Part shown: in pieces, positions 9,005 to 11,146 of the stretch
Layout: each line of letters begins with the position of its first letter
Numbering within the stretch: position 1 is the first letter of the stretch
DNA from: Desulfofustis sp.
GTDB lineage: Bacteria; Desulfobacterota; Desulfobulbia; Desulfobulbales; Desulfocapsaceae
Length of the DNA stretch: 11,146 bases
Direction of reading: 5' to 3'
Assembly (NCBI GenBank): GCA_030604345.1
Contig: JAUVWB010000027.1
Span: 1 to 11,146, forward strand
The notes under the pieces: generated by a model
Seen by the model: the letters and a program-made list of their open reading frames with translations, nothing else
Told to the model about the DNA's origin: nothing
Databases searched by the model: none
Translations under genes and position numbers: made by a program

Positions 9005-9822
9005 TGACCGAAGCCCCGCCGGCCCGCCGCTTGCGCCCGGCCTTCTTTTTACTCCGTGAGCCGGTGATCGACTCGGCTCGCTTCCTGCTGCTGCTACTCC
9101 TTCTCGGCTGGTTCTTCTCCCGAAGCCTCGATTCGCTCGGCTACCATTGGCAATGGCACCGGGTCAAGCCCTTCCTGTTCACCATTGCCGACGGCAACCT
9201 GATCCCCGGACCATTGTTATACGGACTGGCGGTCACGGTGAAGATCTCCGCGGTCAGCCTGGTCTGCGCCTTTGTGATCGGCATGGCCGTCGCGCTGTTG
9301 CGACTCTCCTCATCACCCGTATCCCGACTGATCGCCAGAGTCTATCTGGAAATCATTCGTAACACTCCGCTGCTTATCCAGATATTCTTTATCTATTTCG
9401 TGCTCGGCCCGGTTCTCGGCCTGGACCGGTTCCCCGCCGCCGTCTTGGCGCTCAGCCTCTTCGAAGGGGCCTATGCCTCGGAAATCTTCCGCTCCGGCAT
9501 TCTTTCGGTGGATCGCGGTCAACTGGAAGCAGCAGCCAGTATCGGCCTGAAAAACCGGCAAATCTACCGCTATATCGTTCTACCGCAAGCCCTCCGCACC
9601 GTGACACCGCCGTTGACCAGTCAGGCCATCTCGCTGATCAAGGACTCGGCCCTGGTCTCCACCATCGCCATCTACGACCTGACCATGCAGGCCCAGGCTC
9701 TCATCTCCGAGACCTTTTTGACTTTTGAAATCTGGTTCACCGTTGCCATTCTCTACCTGGTGATTACCATTTCATTGTCCTTTCTGGTGGCATATCTGGA
9801 AAGCCGATTCAAACTCAATTAG
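9004..9822 (+). CDS. Polar amino acid ABC transporter permease (HisM/GlnP/GltJ family)
   Basis: 272 residues. An inner-membrane subunit of an amino-acid importer of the PAAT family. It has an N-terminal hydrophobic segment (about 26-42), then a permease domain with about five helices starting near the L-L-Y-G-L-A-V-T-V-K-I stretch. The conserved family segment YLEIIRNTPLLIQIFFIYF is present. The cytoplasmic EAA loop that docks the ATPase is EAAASIG (175-181), followed by LPQALRTVTPPLTSQ. The ATG at 9004 overlaps the acyl-ligase stop (TGATG), so translation is probably coupled; a TTG one codon upstream is an alternative. No independent Shine-Dalgarno is obvious. The cognate binding protein is encoded 206 bp downstream. 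Specific amino acid unknown. Confidence 0.94.
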   Translation: MTEAPPARRLRPAFFLLREPVIDSARFLLLLLLLGWFFSRSLDSLGYHWQWHRVKPFLFTIADGNLIPGPLLYGLAVTVKISAVSLVCAFVIGMAVALLRLSSSPVSRLIARVYLEIIRNTPLLIQIFFIYFVLGPVLGLDRFPAAVLALSLFEGAYASEIFRSGILSVDRGQLEAAASIGLKNRQIYRYIVLPQALRTVTPPLTSQAISLIKDSALVSTIAIYDLTMQAQALISETFLTFEIWFTVAILYLVITISLSFLVAYLESRFKLN

Positions 9823-9873
9823 CCGGGATCGCGTCATTTCTCGCACTGGTTTTGGCCACTCATCATCTGGGGG

Positions 9874-10005
9874 CCTTGAAAGATTCGAAATTTCGTTCAA
9901 GATCAAGGCGCGCAAGAGAATTTGCCGCAGGCATATACATGATATTCCGAGGATACAATTCGATTGCGCAACGATGAGATAGGACGAAATAGCAATTTTT
10001 CAAAG
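9874..10005 (+). repeat. 132-bp imperfect long palindrome (candidate REP/MITE-like element)
   Basis: This block fills most of the gap between the permease and the binding protein. The left end and the reverse complement of the right end share, in order, TTGAAA-x-ATT, ATTTCGT, GCGCAA and GAATT. They meet at a central imperfect hairpin (GGCATAT...ATATTCC, 9930-9948). The arms can thus fold on each other along almost their full length with small bulges. It is AT-richer than the flanking genes. There is no ORF with recognisable coding content in it. The shape fits a dispersed palindromic repeat of the kind found in intergenic gaps of many Desulfobacterota, but copy number cannot be seen from one window. 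Confidence 0.6.
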
Positions 10006-10017
10006 TTCCCATCTGTA

Positions 10018-10024
10018 AAGGAGG
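10018..10024 (+). promoter_or_regulatory. Strong Shine-Dalgarno for the amino acid binding protein
   Basis: AAGGAGG ends 4 bases before the ATG at 10029, an almost perfect complement to the 16S rRNA 3' end. It implies high translation of the binding protein, unlike the two flanking permease genes. Confidence 0.8.
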
Positions 10025-10028
10025 AAGT

Positions 10029-10865
10029 ATGCAGACATTTCGCTCGGTCACCTGCGCCCTCGCTTTTTTGGTCCTGCTCGCCGCCCCGTTCGCCGGCCGG
10101 GCATCAGCCGCATCCATCCAGAATGACCTGGCCCAGGCCAGTGTCGTCGAACAGATCGTCAAACGAGGAGTCCTGCGGGTCGGCATGGACACCTTTGAGC
10201 CTTGGGCCATGAAAGACAAGAATGGCCAGTTCATCGGTTTTGAGATCGATGTGGCCAGCCGTCTCGCCGAAGATATGGGCGTGAAAATCGAATTTGTCCC
10301 CACCGCCTGGTCAGGAATCATCCCGGCCCTGCTGACCGGCAAGTTCGACGTGATCATCGGTGGCATGGGCATCCTGCCGCAACGGGCCCTGAAGGTCAAT
10401 TTCACTGAGCCGTACGACTATACCGGCATGTCTATCGTCGCTCACCAAGAAAAAGCCGGCGGTTTCAGTTCTTTGGCCGACTTCAACCGTCCCGAGGTGG
10501 AGATCGCCGTCAAACTCGGCACCAGCGCCGTGGCTGCAGCCAAAAAGTATCTGCCGCAGGCGACCCTGCGTCTCTTTGAGACCGAACCACAAGCCTATCA
10601 GGAATTGCGCAACGGCAAGGTGCATGCGGTTGTCGGCAACGCCCCGAAGCCGGCGTTCGAGGCCCTCACCTATCCCGACACCCTGTTCCTGCCGCTGGCC
10701 GAGACCTTTACCCGTGAACCGGTTGGCTTTGCCCTGCGTAAAGGGGATCCAGACGCCCTGGCCTTTTTCAACTCCTGGATTACCGGCGTCCGCGAGGAGG
10801 GCTGGTTGCAGGAACGGCACCACTACTGGTTCGAGACCCGTGACTGGGTCGACCAGGTGCAATAG
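10029..10865 (+). CDS. Periplasmic amino acid-binding protein of ABC transporter (solute-binding family 3)
   Basis: 278 residues. It captures an amino acid in the periplasm and delivers it to the permease pair encoded on either side. The N-terminus is a Sec signal peptide (R5, hydrophobic 7-22, likely cut after A27 in ASA-AS); there is no lipobox cysteine, so the mature protein should be soluble. The mature part begins with V-K-R-G-V-L-R-V-G-M-D (44-54). The family-3 signature GFEIDVASRL is at 70-79, and the G-M-G-I-L-P-Q-R-A-L-K-V-N-F-T-E-P-Y block follows, with R119 in the position that usually binds the ligand carboxylate. The second lobe has the expected V-K-L-G-T-S-A segment. Total length is normal. 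The strong Shine-Dalgarno fixes the start. Ligand identity (polar, acidic or basic amino acid) cannot be assigned. Confidence 0.94.
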   Translation: MQTFRSVTCALAFLVLLAAPFAGRASAASIQNDLAQASVVEQIVKRGVLRVGMDTFEPWAMKDKNGQFIGFEIDVASRLAEDMGVKIEFVPTAWSGIIPALLTGKFDVIIGGMGILPQRALKVNFTEPYDYTGMSIVAHQEKAGGFSSLADFNRPEVEIAVKLGTSAVAAAKKYLPQATLRLFETEPQAYQELRNGKVHAVVGNAPKPAFEALTYPDTLFLPLAETFTREPVGFALRKGDPDALAFFNSWITGVREEGWLQERHHYWFETRDWVDQVQ

Positions 10866-10880
10866 GGCGACTCGAGTCCC

Positions 10881-10926
10881 GCTCCCCGGGGCCTTGCCGG
10901 ACATATCCGGCAAGGCCCCGGGGAGC
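10881..10926 (+). promoter_or_regulatory. Perfect 21-bp stem-loop covering the ribosome binding site of the next permease
   Basis: Bases 10881-10901 and 10906-10926 are exact reverse complements around the 4-base loop CATA. It begins 15 bp after the binding-protein stop codon. The 3' arm contains GGGGAG (10920-10925), the only plausible Shine-Dalgarno for the ATG at 10936, so the folded RNA would hide that site. There is no good T-run after the stem (GTCTTGATC), so it is not a textbook intrinsic terminator, though partial termination is possible. Stem-loops after binding-protein genes are known to stabilise the upstream mRNA and lower downstream transporter expression. Confidence 0.8.
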
Positions 10927-10935
10927 GTCTTGATC

Positions 10936-11146
10936 ATGAGCAGACGTCCTTATCGTTTATCCTGGCTCGACCTGGTATTGATCGTCGGCGTGCTCAGCCT
11001 GGTCGGATTCATCGTCTACCGGTTGTTCTTCGTTCTCGAGTATCGCTGGAACTGGTCGGTCGTTCCCACCTACCTGGTTCGCTACGACGAACAGAACGGG
11101 CAATGGCTGCCCAACATCCTGTTGGAGGGGTTGTTCACCACCATCA
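10936..11146 (+). CDS. Second polar amino acid ABC transporter permease, N-terminal part (partial)
   Basis: The first 70 codons are present; the gene runs off the window. After a short basic start (MSRRPYR) comes one hydrophobic segment (about 10-34), then Y-R-W-N-W-S-V-V-P-T-Y-L and L-P-N-I-L-L-E-G-L-F-T-T-I. This matches the pattern of the permease encoded at 9004 (Y-H-W-Q-W-H-R-V-K-P-F-L ... P-G-P-L-L-Y-G-L-A-V-T-V), so the two are probably paralogues forming a heterodimeric channel. The start ATG is preceded by GGGGAG buried in the 21-bp hairpin. The conserved EAA loop is not yet reached, so the call rests on context and the N-terminal similarity. Confidence 0.82.
   Translation, partial: MSRRPYRLSWLDLVLIVGVLSLVGFIVYRLFFVLEYRWNWSVVPTYLVRYDEQNGQWLPNILLEGLFTTI

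Noticed and set aside
9863..10405. 180-residue open frame on the minus strand over the palindrome and the binding-protein 5' end
   Set aside because: Mostly antisense to a clear signal peptide and binding-protein core; composition is shadow-like and matches no family.
10881..10935. Reading the 21-bp stem-loop as a classical intrinsic terminator
   Set aside because: The stem is strong, but the following bases (GTCTTGATC) lack a T-run and the next gene starts 10 bases later; kept as a regulatory hairpin with partial termination possible.

Overview
The window is about 11 kb of GC-rich bacterial chromosome. Every complete gene is on the + strand and the coding density is high. The gene content suggests an anaerobic, probably Desulfobacterota (Desulfobulbales-like) organism: a two-subunit 2-oxoacid:ferredoxin oxidoreductase, an unusually long DNA polymerase III delta subunit, and a stand-alone Aas-type acyl ligase. 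This taxonomic guess rests on gene style only and should be held loosely.

Left part (1-1338): the 3' end of korA and a complete korB, overlapping by ATGA. Together they form a ferredoxin-linked 2-oxoacid (probably 2-oxoglutarate) oxidoreductase. Middle part (1376-7298): a housekeeping run consisting of holA (clamp-loader delta), clpS-clpA (N-degron adaptor and AAA+ unfoldase of the ClpAP protease), a small HIT-family nucleotide hydrolase/transferase, and an RmuC-family protein. Weak sigma70-like promoters can be proposed before holA and before clpS.

Right part (7475-11146): a GTG-started AMP-forming acyl-CoA/acyl-ACP ligase with a very strong ribosome binding site. Its stop codon overlaps the start of a polar-amino-acid ABC permease. 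This is followed by a periplasmic amino-acid binding protein and the start of a second, similar permease cut by the window edge. No ATPase is in view; it would be expected further downstream.

The least ordinary features are non-coding. A perfect 21-bp stem-loop between the binding protein and the second permease swallows the permease's only plausible Shine-Dalgarno sequence. A 132-bp imperfect long palindrome, locally AT-richer, fills the gap before the binding protein and looks like a dispersed palindromic repeat. I saw no IS element, CRISPR array, rRNA or tRNA, and no convincing new multi-gene system; most of the window is ordinary core genome.
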